From positions 40,326,997 to 40,390,996 of the forward strand of contig NW_023998415.1 in the NCBI RefSeq assembly GCF_014805625.2: 64,000 bases of DNA, in the 5' to 3' direction. This DNA comes from Glossina fuscipes (Eukaryota > Arthropoda > Insecta > Diptera > Glossinidae). Both the position numbers and the translations under genes were made by a program. The notes under the pieces are model-generated. The model ran no database searches. It saw only the letters and a program-made list of their open reading frames with translations, and was not told where the DNA came from. Below, one piece after another: positions 37,001-50,065 of this stretch (positions are counted from its first letter, which is position 1; each line of letters begins with the position of its first letter).

Positions 37001-40000
37001 AGGTTGCTTCGGCTTTCGCCGCTTTGACGGCCTTGCAAGAGAGTTACGGGCTCTAGAGAGAGTATCGCCAACAGAATATATCTTAAAATTTATGTATGTT
37101 TATCTGTCACGGTTTATGAGTAATGGGCGAAAAACTAATTTTCTATTTCGTTTGTAAAGCAGTTTACGTAATGCTGTACCCGTCTCCTTCCATCGATTTG
37201 GCTCATTTTCAACATCATTCTGCGTGCAAGAACTTTCCGCAATCTTCTGCAAAATTTGAAGTCGATCGCTTCATTTTTGGAGCCGCGAGAATATGAACAA
37301 CAGACATTATACAGCATGGTTATCCTTTGTGTAGCCTCTGCTCCCTTCTGGGCAAACGTTTTAAACAAATGAATATATATCTCTCATCCTTCGGTGATGG
37401 TGATGGGTGTAAGAATGTTTATCACATCTTTAAAAATACACGATATGAAAATTCATGATTGCACTGTTCATACGAACCGTTTTCTTATGCACATCTCTCG
37501 TGGCGGGGTAGCCAAGTCGTATAGAGCCATTTCTTAAAAAAACTTTTTTATATATCATGTGACCTACTTAACGTGACGTTTTATTTATACATAACTTGTA
37601 TTTATTTATGTATTTAATATTATGATATTGTTGTTATTGTTTTTGTTGCTCTCGACTCTGAATATTATCGAACCATTAATGTTATTGTCCGCACATATGC
37701 TATATGCTATTCTTCGTTCATTGTATGCAAACGTAAGAAAATTGTTAATATTTGTTGTTGCTGTACATAGTTATTGGTCTTTATTTGGCTTAGTCTTTTA
37801 ATAAAATCATTAGCTGAACGTCAAGAAAAAAAGAAAAAGTGAATTTATTCGCATTAGAATGAATCTTGAGTGCCTATTATTTAGTAATCAATTGACCTCA
37901 TCGCTTAACCATGCCATGATGCGATGGAAACTACGACAAATAATTTCCAAGGAATTGGCGAACACATAGCGATTATCTTCTTAAAGATTTAATCCGCATC
38001 TCTTGACCGGGAAAGCAACACTGATAACACACATCTGAACTTTGAAGTGGATTCGTGTATTGATTGTAAAGATTCGATTTATGAGAAATTGCGCTGCATT
38101 TGATGTCAACTTTCAAAACAGATCGATTATCGTCGATCAAATGTAACCGTGTAAAGTGTTGTTTTCCTCAATGTTTACGGTTAACTGGAATGCTGGTCTG
38201 ACTGCCAGAGGAGTATCAATCATTTGTCGTGGAAATGTCTACTTTCAAGTGCAAACTTATTTTCAAAGTCAATCGCTGTAGAATGAGGCTGCAATATATT
38301 TGCCGCAACAACTCGTAGTTGTACGCGTCAGGCACTCCATCAATGCTCGTATATTTTGGGTCAGCGCGACATTGTAAGCGAGGTTTGGCTATCAGTGACT
38401 ATTGTGCGGAATGCAGAAAAACCAAAGGCAAGTTGTACTCAGCACGTGCTGAATTTTCTAATAATGCTCATCACTAACGTATATATGACGTTTGTGCTTC
38501 GAAAAGAGAAATCTAATGCGGTATCTTGATGGTATCCTGGACGACGCACATATCGTATCTACAACGCGTAGTTCGTACTAAGCGCAGTTTCTTTATTTAT
38601 TTATTTTTTTTATCCACTTTCACGAGATTGTCGCGCTTAACACGTATTTGAAAAGTTTATTAAAGGAAAACTTATTATCTAAAGCTTATCTAAAGAGCTA
38701 AAGTTTGAGGGCGTAATTCACCAAAACAAAGAACGATTCACATTAATATCAGATCGAAAGTTTACTTCTAGACAAAGATTTCAATTTGCAACTGTGATAT
38801 CGGCTGACCAGAAGGGCATGCCTTACACATTATAAACATTTGTTACATGTATTATGTTCTTTATGGTATATGTTACAATTAAAATACGAGTAACAGATAT
38901 TGATGAGAAATTTGATGCAAACATTTCGCCGAAGCATTTAAACTTTCCGCGCCCGCAAGGTATTAAAGGCAACGAAAAATGCTAGAAAGCAAGCATTTCT
39001 ACGATTCGTGCTAAGACGCACCATATGTGTTTCATATGCACCACTTGCCGTACAGGGTATATTAAGCTCATACATATGTGTGTAGCATCGAAGAGTAGTT
39101 AAGATAGGTCAAACTTGTATTGTATGCTGATCGATTCGAGAATCGGATTTGAAATCAATTTAGACTCATCTCTCTGTCGGTCTTCATCATCATTGTCCAT
39201 GCGCATATTTGTTCGACAGCGAAGTTGGAAAGATTTAGGATTAGTTGAGAAAATTCGACACCGTGAGGTGTTTTGGATCCAAAAAAACAAACAATATTGA
39301 AATCGGATTGGATCTGACCATTTTCTGGTTATTTTCTGTACACCCTAACATACAATTATTCGTACGGTTATTAGTTGGGCTTTTGCATGGCAAATTTTAT
39401 ATATTTCATATTACAAGCTGGTCCATAATAATAACTTGACATAGAAATTAACTCCACAAAGATTGGGCCACGTCGGTCTATTTTATGGAACGGTGCTATG
39501 ATAATTTTGCTAAATAGGGATAACGTGAGCACACATTTTAAGCGACATTGCATATAAGAGCTCCCATGAATACTATGCGTTTGCATGGACGCTTGGTATC
39601 ATTTTTGATGTTTTGATGATCACGAGAATGAAGTAATGCAGGAGTGTAATTCAGGTTAGTCACATTTGTTCGACTATAACACTTTTATTTGTTTCTTTTT
39701 TTTATTAAGCACCCGCGTTCTTTGACTTAAGCTTATGCTAACTTCTAATGACCTTTCAATGTATTTGTCGTTTGTTTTGACTTGTAATTTATATGAACGT
39801 TACTCGCTACACATATTTGGATTGTATCTGAAATCTTGAGTATATTTTCATTCCTCTACGCATCTGTTGTCACTTATTAACCTGTTAAATACTTTATTAT
39901 AAACAATAGTAAAATAAATGCGAATGAAAAGAAACGCGGCCGATAAATCGCCTTAATACACATCTCAATTCGATTAATAATCCCTAAAAGAGAAAGAAAA

Positions 40001-40429
40001 GTTCAAATAAATTTGATATATATTTTCAAAAATCAGTTCGCATTTCTAAAGCAAAAAATTCGAAATACAAAACATTCGAATCTGTTAACATCTATCTGGA
40101 ATTAGAGATATGCAATATTGCAAGTGTAATAAGCTATGTAAGACTGCTCGATAAATATTTGCTTATACTAAAGCATATAACGACACGCTCTAATTGGCCG
40201 TCATTCAAAAGCCAATCCTAAAACATAACGTGCGCAGGACATTAAATATATGCGCCAACTTGCTCATTATCAGACAGCAGAACAATTTCGTGTCTTTTTT
40301 CACCGAAATTCAGAGATATTTTCTTATACTAGAGGTGAACAACCCTTGAAGAACTTTCGAGAGTTGTGGACGAAAAACTGATTCAAGAGATTTTAACAGA
40401 CCTCTTCTAAAGTCATCGATGAATCGTCA
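37001..40429. other. Noncoding stretch, nothing recognised
   Basis: Relatively ordinary sequence with few microsatellites. No frame shows a known family. ACAGGGTATATTAA near 39053 could be another ATACCC-type end but has no partner that I can see. Confidence 0.5.
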
Positions 40430-40790
40430 ATACAGCCATGCTCAGAATGAGACATAGCTTGTCTAGTGGCAAACCTTGGATAATACGCTGGATGTGCCGG
40501 AACTTTCCAGGGAAGCTATCGAAAGTTTTGTAGTGTGTGTAGTCTTGTATTCTTGGCGATGCCATTTCTATTGATCAATTCCGCTCTTGATTGCGTGCTT
40601 TAATCGCAATAGTTGTAGAGGGCAGATAGTGGCCCCAGTGATTTGATTTACGTTTCGCCACCGATTGAAGACTTTATTGTGTATTGTTGTCCCTTCTGTT
40701 GTTCTCTAAAACAATAGCTCGTTTTTGATTTTACTTTAGCACCAACTCACAAGCCGTTGCTTTCGCGACTAAGTCATCAAAAGTTTTACA
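40430..40790 (-). mobile_element. Mariner transposase fossil (C-terminal half)
   Basis: On the minus strand the sequence reads RLKHAIKSGIDQ near 40612-40580, paralleling the mariner LDRLKxAIKxKRPELxNR block and nearly identical in wording to the copy at 21.2 kb (MKHAIKIQRLELINRN). Further on, VPAHPAYYP near 40500 parallels the VLxHPPYSPDLAPSDYHLF motif that carries the third catalytic residue, but with DLAPSD lost. GTTGGTGCTAAAGTAAAAT near 40750 aligns with GTCGGTGCTGAAGTGAAAC of the 21-kb copy. Stops and indels are numerous, so it is inactive. Boundaries are approximate. Confidence 0.6.
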
Positions 40791-40929
40791 CGTAGATGAT
40801 ATATTTTCTTTTAGTTAGCTAGGGGCTGTCATCTTTCACCTATGTAGTGACTATGTTGGCTTGGCTTAGTCACGCCACTCTGCAGGCCTCTATTGCGAAA
40901 ACGCTAGGCTATATGCCGTTATATATGCT

Positions 40930-40966
<37 letters not shown>

Positions 40967-41763
40967 AGGCGTATGACAATATAATGTATTTAGGCTTTCT
41001 GACTTTCGTGCTATGCATGACGAGATCTATAAGAACACACAAAAGCAATGAAATTTTGGACGTGTTCCAGAGATCATTCTTTTCAATTTTTCGACGCGTA
41101 TGTGAATCTCCGGCATGTCTGCATACCTCGCATACATAGCACTTCTCAGAAGCATTCTATTTTTCTTAATTCTATCCGAAAATACTCGCAAATTGACCGC
41201 AGAGTTTTTTTACTTCGATAAACTGTTTCACAGTGTTAGGTTTGCATTATATGAAGACCATCGTAATCGTACGAGATTATTCAGAGAAACGAATTTTCTG
41301 ATTTATCGCGAATTATGCGGAAAATGGGTTTATTTATTCAGTAAATCTGTAAACCCGTGAAAGAAGTCTACAAGTTTTTGAGTCGATCTAGTTGCGTGTT
41401 CTTCTCTTATTCTCGTGTAGGTAAATGAATTCAGAAATTTGAAATCTTTTGCAAAATTTTTCATATGTCGAATTTTTTTCGACCTCATCACGAGATTATA
41501 TCAGTATTTTGTTATAGGTAAATAACACATCGCTAAATAAATCTTTTCGAATAGTACGAGCCTTCAAACGAAACCTGTCAAAATTGCGTGACACTCCGAT
41601 CGTTAGTTTACAAGGTAAATTTGTAAGTTTCAAAACACTGTCGATCATTTAATGAACGAATCTGAGATTTTACTTCTTAATAAAAAAAAATACGGCTCAT
41701 AACCGATGTTGATTTGAAAGGTGTTATGATAACTCTTGTCTGCCAAAAACAATTAATTTAAAG
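40791..41763. other. Noncoding stretch with one TA repeat
   Basis: A (TA)n tract lies at about 40931-40962. The 81-codon plus frame at 41115-41360 shows no family and is not called. Confidence 0.5.
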
Positions 41764-41925
41764 ATGGACATGGATGGCGGGCACTTATTCCACGCCGAAC
41801 CAAAAAAGGTTGTTTTGAAGGATGGCAAGTTGAAGTCGCGTGAGATGTTTACTACGTTGCATCAATACTTTTCCATGAGAAAGCTCGTTTCGCTCGTTTG
41901 CTCACTTATGACAACTACACGTTGA
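41764..41925 (+). pseudogene. Short coding-like frame of unknown origin, probably frameshifted
   Basis: The ATG at 41764 opens a 53-codon frame beginning MDMDGGHLFHAEPKKVVLKD and ending at TGA 41923-41925. It is charged and of mixed composition, unlike the Phe/Tyr/Ile-rich chance frames around it. A one-base insertion near 41870 would join LHQYF to the other frame, which then stays open as HEKARFARLLTYDNYTLMIQ up to a TAA at about 41955. This continued reading across a shift suggests a decayed protein-coding sequence of about 64 residues. I do not recognise the family; it could be an unidentified transposase or a retroposed gene piece. Confidence 0.3.
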
Positions 41926-43317
41926 TGATTCAGAGCGCCGTTGGAAGCCCTTAAGCAACATAAACAAGATTTTTTCATGCAATATGTTACAATGAATGAA
42001 AAATAAATTCATCACTGTATTTGTAAGTCAAAACGACAGTAGGCCGAGTGGAGAGCAGTCAGCGATAACCTCCAAAAAGACAAAAAGTATTCTGACTGAA
42101 ACAACAGTAATTTGTGTCGAACGAATTGTCAGCATGTAATGAAATTTTGCCGTCTATCGATCGAAGGTCGGTGTCAGACCGGGGACTTATTGGGTGATGT
42201 AATATATGCTTATATAAAAAGAGGCATAAGTTTATGTATAAACCAGCCTCATAGGTGCTTAGCACTTTACCAGTTCTATTCACACTCTCTAATATTAATA
42301 AAATAGTTTGACGTAAGTTGATGCCTGCAAATCTGTTGTTTACCGGCGATAATGCAAAAGTATTATAAGGAAACAATAACAGCATATATCATAACCACTT
42401 TCCGTACAATATAATAGCCATAGCGTACATTAATTAATTAATCTTTGAAGCTATAAAAGCATTTACTTAAGTAAATTTGTTGATAAAAAGCGTCTAATTT
42501 CGGTTTATAGGAATTGCTTAACTCAAATCAACTCAACTCTTTCATTTGAAAAATAGCATAAGACAGCTTTTAGATGTAATTAAGAAAATTTAAGCGCTGT
42601 CTAATTATTTTATATGAAAAATTTCAGAAACTTATACAGAAAACTTTTAGACAGTATTCAAATTTCCTTCTTTTTTTTTTTTTTTTTTACATATGCATTT
42701 AGTTTAACTATAACCTCAAAGTACTTAAATGGTGTTGAGTTTTCGATATTCAAGTTCAATAATTAATTACAAAGGAAATTATCCTTGTGTCATCCTAATA
42801 CAAACGACAGATTTGTTAGCCACCTTTTCGAATGTGTTTATACCTTACCTACATTACCTAATCCAAATATTTGGAAATCGAAAACTACCGGATTTAATTA
42901 GACACATCCGTCCGCTGGTCTTTATGAAGAATATTAAGAAATTTGGGTAATCATAAAATTTTCAGTTATCCATTGTTGCGGCAATGATGTATTCTTATTT
43001 AATCTCCATAGACTATAAGTCGCGAAGACATGGAGAATACTTGAAAAGAATAATTCCGTTACAATATATGCGCTATAAGGATTATCGGTTCGAATTTTAA
43101 AATTTTTTGAAACAATTTTTTTCTTTAAAACTAGAATTGAAATATTTTCAAAAAATGAAAAAAAAATTCTAACATATATGTATTTCCAACCAAGTATACG
43201 TTTAAATATTTGCTTTGAAATGATTTCATGAAAGACTTTTCTGAAAATAAAAATCTTTTTGAAAAACATTTGAGAGACAATTTTTTTAATGTTTGAATGG
43301 AAATTTTTTCCGATTGT
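41926..43317. other. Noncoding stretch, nothing recognised
   Basis: Overlapping frames at 42059-42385 (minus) and 42112-42306 (plus) have no family signature. One T run of about 19 bases lies near 42671. Confidence 0.5.
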
Positions 43318-43490
43318 TTACTTCGTCCACCACTTGTGGTATAAGAATATATGAAATTTGTGCGGATATGTGCAACACTCAGATGGACTTGAGTTAGACT
43401 CAATTTTTATTTTACCGATAATCTTGTCCGTCCAAATGTGCGTCTATCCATCTGATTTTCTTTACCTATAGATCGAAATTATTACGACAT
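43318..43490. mobile_element. ATACCC-family interspersed repeat, copy 5 (partial)
   Basis: CACCACTTGTGGTATAAG at 43329-43346, followed by TTTGTGCGGATATGTGCAAC and CTTGTCCGTCCAAATGTGCG then TCTATCCATCTG near 43423-43455, aligns by eye with copy 3 (CACCACTTGTGTTGCAAGAG, GCGCGGATGTAGAC, CCGTCCCTCTGCCCATCTG). Only the first half is present; the right end is not seen. Confidence 0.55.
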
Positions 43491-45600
43491 CGAACCAAGG
43501 ACGAGCGCTAAAAGTGAAGTAAAATTTTAATAACATTTCTCAAAAGTTTTTGCCCTAGTTTCTCAAAAAATCTAAAACACAATCGTAATCGTATATATAA
43601 ATACAATATTTTAAAATTTTTTCTTTAAATATATCCACTAAGGTTGGAAAATTTTATATTGAAGATTTGAGTGAAAATTTTCAAAATGACAGCTGATACG
43701 GTAATAAACTTAATTTTATTTAAATTCAAAAAAAAAAAAAAAATTTAATTCATTTTATTGTAAAGTATTTTTTTAGGAAAGTTATTAATGCGCAAGTTAA
43801 GAGGTAACATGAAATTGTGTTTTAAACGTGATCGGAACCATCTTTTTTAAAATTAGTGTAATAATAACAATTTCGTACTAAGCCATTCACTATTAAGCAA
43901 ACAAGGTTTAGACAGTTTCAAGGGCGATTTTAAATTATATATTATTCCCACTATTTCCCCTTGGATTGCTATCGTTTTGTAGGCAATAAATTTTTAACTT
44001 TATATATTAGCATTTAATAAACAGGTAAGCGTATAATAAAACCAGGCAGAATTAATCTGGTCCGTTAGTTTTAACGTGAATAAAAGCTATAATTAACTGT
44101 CACCTCTATGGCTAATAAATTCATTATTATATCATTGCAATTATTATCATTTTTTATATAACTTTTTCTTTTTCTTTTTTTTTTTTTTTTTTTTTTGCTC
44201 TACATTCGTACTATAAAATGTTGGGAAAAATAATTGGGGTAACTTAAGCTATTGAGAGCGCTTAAAGCAGCCAACACAGACTAAACGAATTTGTTGATCT
44301 GCAACAACAAATGTTTAGGTTCTATTTTAACGTATATTATTAAGCACATACACAATAAAACTATCAGCGAATACAAGCGTAGTACTTTCATCGTTACGTT
44401 TGCAGCTTGCATACGAGTAGACTTTAGAAGAATATATGCTATGATATTTTCCGTGATGTTCGTGACATCCTGAAATGATTCCTTTGGGAAGTGATCTATT
44501 ATCAAGATACGTTCAGTTCAGCCTTCTAAATGACACAATTAGGGGGAATATATCTACACTTGACTAGACACAACATTCTGAATTGTTTGCCCAATCCATC
44601 CCATGTATAGCATGGAATACTTTAAAATCCTAAACTTCAAGCGCTAAGAGAATGTTAAACTCAACTTTGTAAGGACAATTCTGCGAATATATAAACTACT
44701 CAACAAGTCTTATGCATAAATTGAAAAATTTGAAAATTCATCTCACAATAATTTAAAACCGATAGCAGTCATTGACGTTATTAGCTTGGCTGTAATCAAA
44801 TAAAAATCAATTACCAGAGACTTTTCTCTCTCTTTAAAATCCAACACGCAATTGAATGTTAGGATCTGGAGGCTTTCAAAATTCGACTTTAGTTAGATGT
44901 GTGCATTAATCTATTACTTAGTATATTTTTTTTCTGACCTTCCTTCCCCATAAAAACGCTATAAAATTACTAAAGATATCGGAAAAAAAATTAAAAAAAA
45001 AAAATAAAAACAAATACTACAAGTGTAGTAAATTAAAATTAAATATTAATGATCTAAGCAACTTACTCAGTCAGGTTGTGTTGTTGACGCTGTCGTTTCA
45101 TATTTTTTTTTTTTTTTTTTTTTTTGTTTTGTTTTTTTCTTCTGTTTTTTCGATTTGGTTTAGTTTTTGGTTTGATTTTAGTGGTTGTTTGAAAATGTGT
45201 TAGATAGCAGCACAGCTTGACCATTGAGATTAATTGTAGATGGTTTTTAACAGATAACCAAGCGGTAAAAAAAAAAAAAAAAAAAAAAAAAACTGGTGTG
45301 TGTGGTTTACAAACACATACTTAGACTTACAATTACTTGCTTTTATCCATAAGTACGTGCATACAAAGATTTTTATGAAAAGAAGTTGTCCGTGCTGTGT
45401 GTTTGTGTGTATTTTGTTTAGTTGAGTTTTATTATTCAAAGACATGTCAATTATAGGTTTTAGAGTTTTTAGACCAAGTTCACACATAACGCTTCAATGT
45501 CATTTCAACAGTCTTTCGAAAAAAAAGGTAACAATAAATAATAATAAATAAATAAATAAATAAATAAGAACACTTTTATACCAACAACACTTTCACAATT
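43491..45600. other. Noncoding stretch with A and T runs
   Basis: No gene recognised. T runs near 44178-44197 and 45102-45125 and an A run near 45268-45291 dominate the low-complexity part. The two overlapping frames at 44281-44505 on opposite strands are not supported by any motif. Confidence 0.55.
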
Positions 45601-45608
45601 CACTTAAT

Positions 45609-45664
45609 CAGCCAGCCAGCCAGCCAGCCAGCTAGCCAGTCATCCAACCAGCCAGCCGGCCAGC
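45609..45664. repeat. (CCAG)n tetranucleotide repeat, degenerate
   Basis: CCAG/CAGC units, perfect for the first 24 bases and then with substitutions (CTAGCCAGTCATCCAACC). The minus frame over it reads repeated AGWL and is a repeat product. Confidence 0.9.
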
Positions 45665-45778
45665 GAGTCATTTGAAGTGTTGCTGCTTGGTCTGCTGTAC
45701 AGTCCACACAAACGCATATACATATCGAAGCATATAGACCACAATAAAACATATCTACACTCATACACAAATACTCAA

Positions 45779-45780
<2 letters not shown>

Positions 45781-45823
<43 letters not shown>

Positions 45824-45924
45824 CACGCAACACATACACTTGTTCAGCACAGAGACACTAGTGACACAATGTCAGTAACAATATTAGAGTTATAAATCAC
45901 TTTATGTGCTAGAGTGCGTAATAA

Positions 45925-45964
<40 letters not shown>
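45781..45964. repeat. Compound (CA)n-(TA)n microsatellites
   Basis: A CA tract (about 45779-45797) passes directly into a TA tract (to about 45822), and after about 105 bases of ordinary sequence another TA tract of about 33 bases follows (45929-45962). The overlapping frames on both strands are Tyr/Ile/His repeats. Confidence 0.92.
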
Positions 45965-45965
<1 letters not shown>

Positions 45966-46604
45966 TATATGCATATATATATACATATGTGTGTGTGCCT
46001 GTGCATATGCGCGTGTTTTTGGCAAACATGAAACATAAAAATCACACCATAACTCTGAACATTGCTCATGTCATTTATATGTTGTACCTAGCCTTGAACA
46101 TCTCATGTCCATGCATGCACAACTTCACTAAGTCTGCATATCTATGGTTACATTTTGTGTGCTGCTGTCACTCTATAGGCTTGATAAACACATTTCTATT
46201 CAAAGAGTATTTTATTTTTTTTGTTTTATTTTCTTTTTTTTATATATATATTCTTTTTTTTTTTTTTTGCTATTTTGTCATTTTTGTTATTTTGTAGCTT
46301 TATGTTGCGGCCTCCAAGATTTATGACATCCAAGAGTAGAAAAGTTTTTCTTTTTTTATTACATTTCCTTTCTTCTTCTTTTTTTTTTTTGTCGCTTTTT
46401 CGGTCGTTTATAACATAGTATTTATTGATGCTGTTATTGGTGTTGCAGTAAAAGCAATGACCAGCAATTTTATTTTAAAAAAGTCTTGCCATGCTGCTGG
46501 CTGTTGTTCTATGAACGACTGTTGATGATGAACTGAACCGCCATCAGGATATGAATTATATCAAAGAGTCTCCAGCAGCAGGTTGTCGGTGCAAAATCAC
46601 TTCT

Positions 46605-46611
<7 letters not shown>

Positions 46612-46639
<28 letters not shown>
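46612..46639. repeat. (TA)n microsatellite
   Basis: Fourteen TA units after CACACA. Confidence 0.9.
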
Positions 46640-46640
<1 letters not shown>

Positions 46641-47227
46641 CAAACATATGTATATGTACAAACCCATCGGACATACCACACTAACTCATTTGTATATATA
46701 TTTTCAGTAAAGAATGCAAGAACAGGAAAAAAACAACAAATAAAACAAACAAAACTTTTATAAACTGCACAAAAAATTAATGCGCACGCGGCCTTAAATC
46801 ATTTAAACATGGAAAAAAAAAAGCAAAAAAAAGAAACCATTACTTTGCATTGAAGTACAAAGCAAAAAAAAAGGAAGAAAATTTCTGCCTCATTTTTATT
46901 TTATGCTTAATATTCCACAGAAAATGAAAAACAGACCGGCTCACCCTCTTAGCCCTCTCACCAAGCAAAGTGAGTACGACAACAGAACAACACGATAAGC
47001 GACAAATATCAAACATCAACTGTTTTGTACACTGAATGAAACTGCGAGACCATAAAACACCATAATAACGCAAATGCAGAGCAAACATTGATACACATAC
47101 ACAACGATATTGAAATATAAATACAATTGATATTGGAATCATACATGTGATATATATGTAGCGCGCATCTAAGTGTGCATATATATATATGTATGTTTAT
47201 ATGTATGTATATATGCATATATAGGTG

Positions 47228-47229
<2 letters not shown>

Positions 47230-47271
<42 letters not shown>
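47230..47271. repeat. (TA)n microsatellite
   Basis: About twenty-one TA units, one of the longest TA tracts here, followed by GTATATATGTATATATG units. Confidence 0.95.
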
Positions 47272-47283
<12 letters not shown>

Positions 47284-47795
47284 ATATGTATAAAATATAT
47301 AAATATGTCTATAGAGACATATCCCATACAAACTCACGCAAATTGCATTGTACATATGTACATACATACCAACATATATATATGTCTTGACGCTAGAACC
47401 TCATTTATCGCACCAACTCAGTCTCCTTCCTACTACCGTTACCAACACCTACGGCAAATACAGCAACATTTTGATTCGAATAGCAATTGTATTCGTATTT
47501 CAGTATTTCAGCGCTTTTCTTCCTTTTGCCTAAACAAAAAAAAAAAAAAAAAAAAAAATAACAATTAACAACAACAAAAAAAAAAAAACCAATAAGAAAT
47601 TCGATAGAAAAAGCCTCATAGAAACTTTAATAGGAAATCTAAGCTCGCTATGCACCGAAGTAAAAGTATATTCTCTCTTAGAAACTCTGAACGAACAGAT
47701 CCATAAGTTCAGAAAGAAACTTACAGCTTCTTCGCTTAAGATTTGCGTTAATTAAGTAAAAATTGATAAAATTGTGTTTTCAGTGCGATCCCAAA

Positions 47796-47797
<2 letters not shown>

Positions 47798-47837
<40 letters not shown>
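47798..47837. repeat. (TC)n microsatellite
   Basis: TC units with one TTT interruption near its start; flanks also contain TTTCTC units. Confidence 0.92.
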
Positions 47838-47841
<4 letters not shown>

Positions 47842-49283
47842 GTTTCTCTTTCTCTGTAATAGCACACCGATCGATGAACTAAAAATACTAACCCGTTTTT
47901 ATGGCTTCTTACCTTGTCGCGTTAATTCCCAAAAAGCCATATGTAAGGGAAAAATTTTCTATGTATTTGTGTTGACTTTTCTTTTTTGTCTGTGTTTTTT
48001 GGCGGGGTTGCTGTCTTTCTGTTAAATATCCATTTTTTTCTTCCTAATATTTTTTCATCGAAATTTCTGCACACTTTTCATAAACTGAACAAAAGAAAAT
48101 TTAAAAAAAAAAAATGGGGAAATTTTTCTCTCCGTCTTATATACAAAAAAATGAAAAAAGTTGTTCTAGCACAGAATATAAATGTACATATAAACACAAG
48201 AACATACATACATATACGCGCAAGTATTTGTATCTTTCTGCTTGATACTCCAGAAAAAAATAAATAAACAAAAATAAAAATAAAGTGAATCATTGTGTGG
48301 GCTGTAAGCCGTCGAGTCTGCCCTTAACGTTTCCCATATTGAATCTTATTAAGCGCGGAATGGCCAAATCAATCAAATCGTGATCGAAAGCAATGTAACA
48401 AGTACTCATAATGCATTCACACTCGAGGATGAAATGCTGTTAATGCGATTAGATTTTACTTTCGATTCAATCCGAGCCATATGAGTAATCATTTGCGTGC
48501 ATAAGAAGCGGAATTTATCATCCGAGAAGCCTACATAAGATCTATCGGAGCTAAAGGTTATAACTCAAGCACTCTATGGAAAAAAAAATATATGCAAGAA
48601 CCAGATCGTGCGTTGAAAACAAAAAGGATATAGATTTTGATCATTTTGTGCATTTGATCGAGCTTTCGTTTGCACTCAAAGGAAAAGTTTTTTATAAATG
48701 AGAATTGACTTCAAACCATTGGTAATGCCATGGGTTGTACGCATTCTGTTGTGTAACTTTAATATATAGCGTATATGGGACGTCTCAAATATACTCTCGT
48801 TTAAATTAACTCGCCGAGAAAGTCATACGTACAAATTTATATAGATAGCGTAATATTCGAAATAACCATAAGGAGTAAGGAATTTAAGATTCAAATTTTT
48901 CTTACTTTGACTAAGTGCGGATGTATCTACCGGTTAACTTTTCATAACGATAGAATCAGATCTGACTTCAATCAGATCGGATATAACTGTAAATTGCTTT
49001 AAGATTTCTCATCGATCAACAATTAACGGGACTAAGAAAGGAAAACTATTTTCTTCTATGAAATTCAGATTGATTCTTCAAGAGTTATGCAGTTAGTGCA
49101 AAGACTCTGTAACATTTCAATTGAATATGTGCCTGATCTGCCTTTGATACCTATTTTCAGAAGTCAATCAATCTCTAATGTATTATCTATGGCACATATA
49201 ATACACAAAGCTTAAACGTCTTGTACGTTAAGCACGCAATGAACGGCAGCAAGTTGTTTGAAACCTTTCACGCGCTGGTTTGC

Positions 49284-49286
<3 letters not shown>

Positions 49287-49323
<37 letters not shown>
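49287..49323. repeat. (TA)n microsatellite
   Basis: About eighteen TA units. Confidence 0.93.
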
Positions 49324-49325
<2 letters not shown>

Positions 49326-50026
49326 CCGAAATGTTCTATTATATCTCATGCAGCTCGAAATATTTTAAAATTTTTTATATTTTCTTCGAAATGATTTCAC
49401 GTTTCTTTTTTACTTTTTTTGCTATCGTAAGTGAGTAGTGTTCGATTTCAAATCTTATTAAAATAACTTAACTAATTGTACATTTACTAAAGCTCACATT
49501 TTTGAGTCAGTTTTTCAATTTTAACAATAGGAAGGAAATAGAATAAACGAAAAATAAAAGAGAAAGAGAAATGAAGAATAGAAACCGCCCAGACGTAAAC
49601 ATACACATATAGGAATAAAGAAAGAAAAAAACAATAAAAACAAAAAAAAAAAGAAAGGCCAAACAAAAATACTCAATCATTTTACCACTTATCTATAAAA
49701 AAAAAAAAAAACCTCGAATCCATCATGAGCCCACAACTGGCCATTCAGGCATGAACTGTACGTATGTATAAAAATTAAATATTTCTATACGTAATACTTG
49801 CTAAGAGCGTACAAAATCAATGGACGCATACTGTGCGTGTGTGTCCATATATACGTATATAGATAGATATATATCTCCTCTATTAACCACCTCTAATTAA
49901 ACGCTTCGTGATATGCAGGAATAGGAAAAATGTTGCCAACCAAAGAAATGTTGCGAAAAAAAAAAAACAACAAATATTGAGTGAAAAAAAAACCTGTATT
50001 TTATGTACGACTACATATGTTACATA

Positions 50027-50065
<39 letters not shown>

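Larger units (their letters stand above)
45965..49280. other. Noncoding, very microsatellite-dense stretch
   Basis: No gene recognised. TA repeats recur at about 46612-46639 and 47230-47271, a TC repeat at about 47798-47837, and A or T runs at 46251-46268, 46380-46390, 47526-47548 and 48103-48113. From about 48300 to 49280 sequence complexity is normal but no frame is informative. Confidence 0.6.

Noticed and set aside
36771..37157. 128-codon plus-strand frame
   Set aside because: It reads through the core of an ATACCC-family repeat (GGCAGACGGACAAA); the rest shows no protein family.
37495..37530. tRNA-Ser-like start (GGGGTAGCCAAGTCGTA, near A box)
   Set aside because: No B box or T-arm follows at the right distance and no cloverleaf can be drawn.
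39878..39895. TTAACCTGTTAAATAC as a piggyBac-type end
   Set aside because: No inverted partner next to a TTAA was found within a plausible distance.
45600..46030. Overlapping Tyr/Ile/Trp-rich frames
   Set aside because: Pure translations of CCAG, CA and TA repeats.
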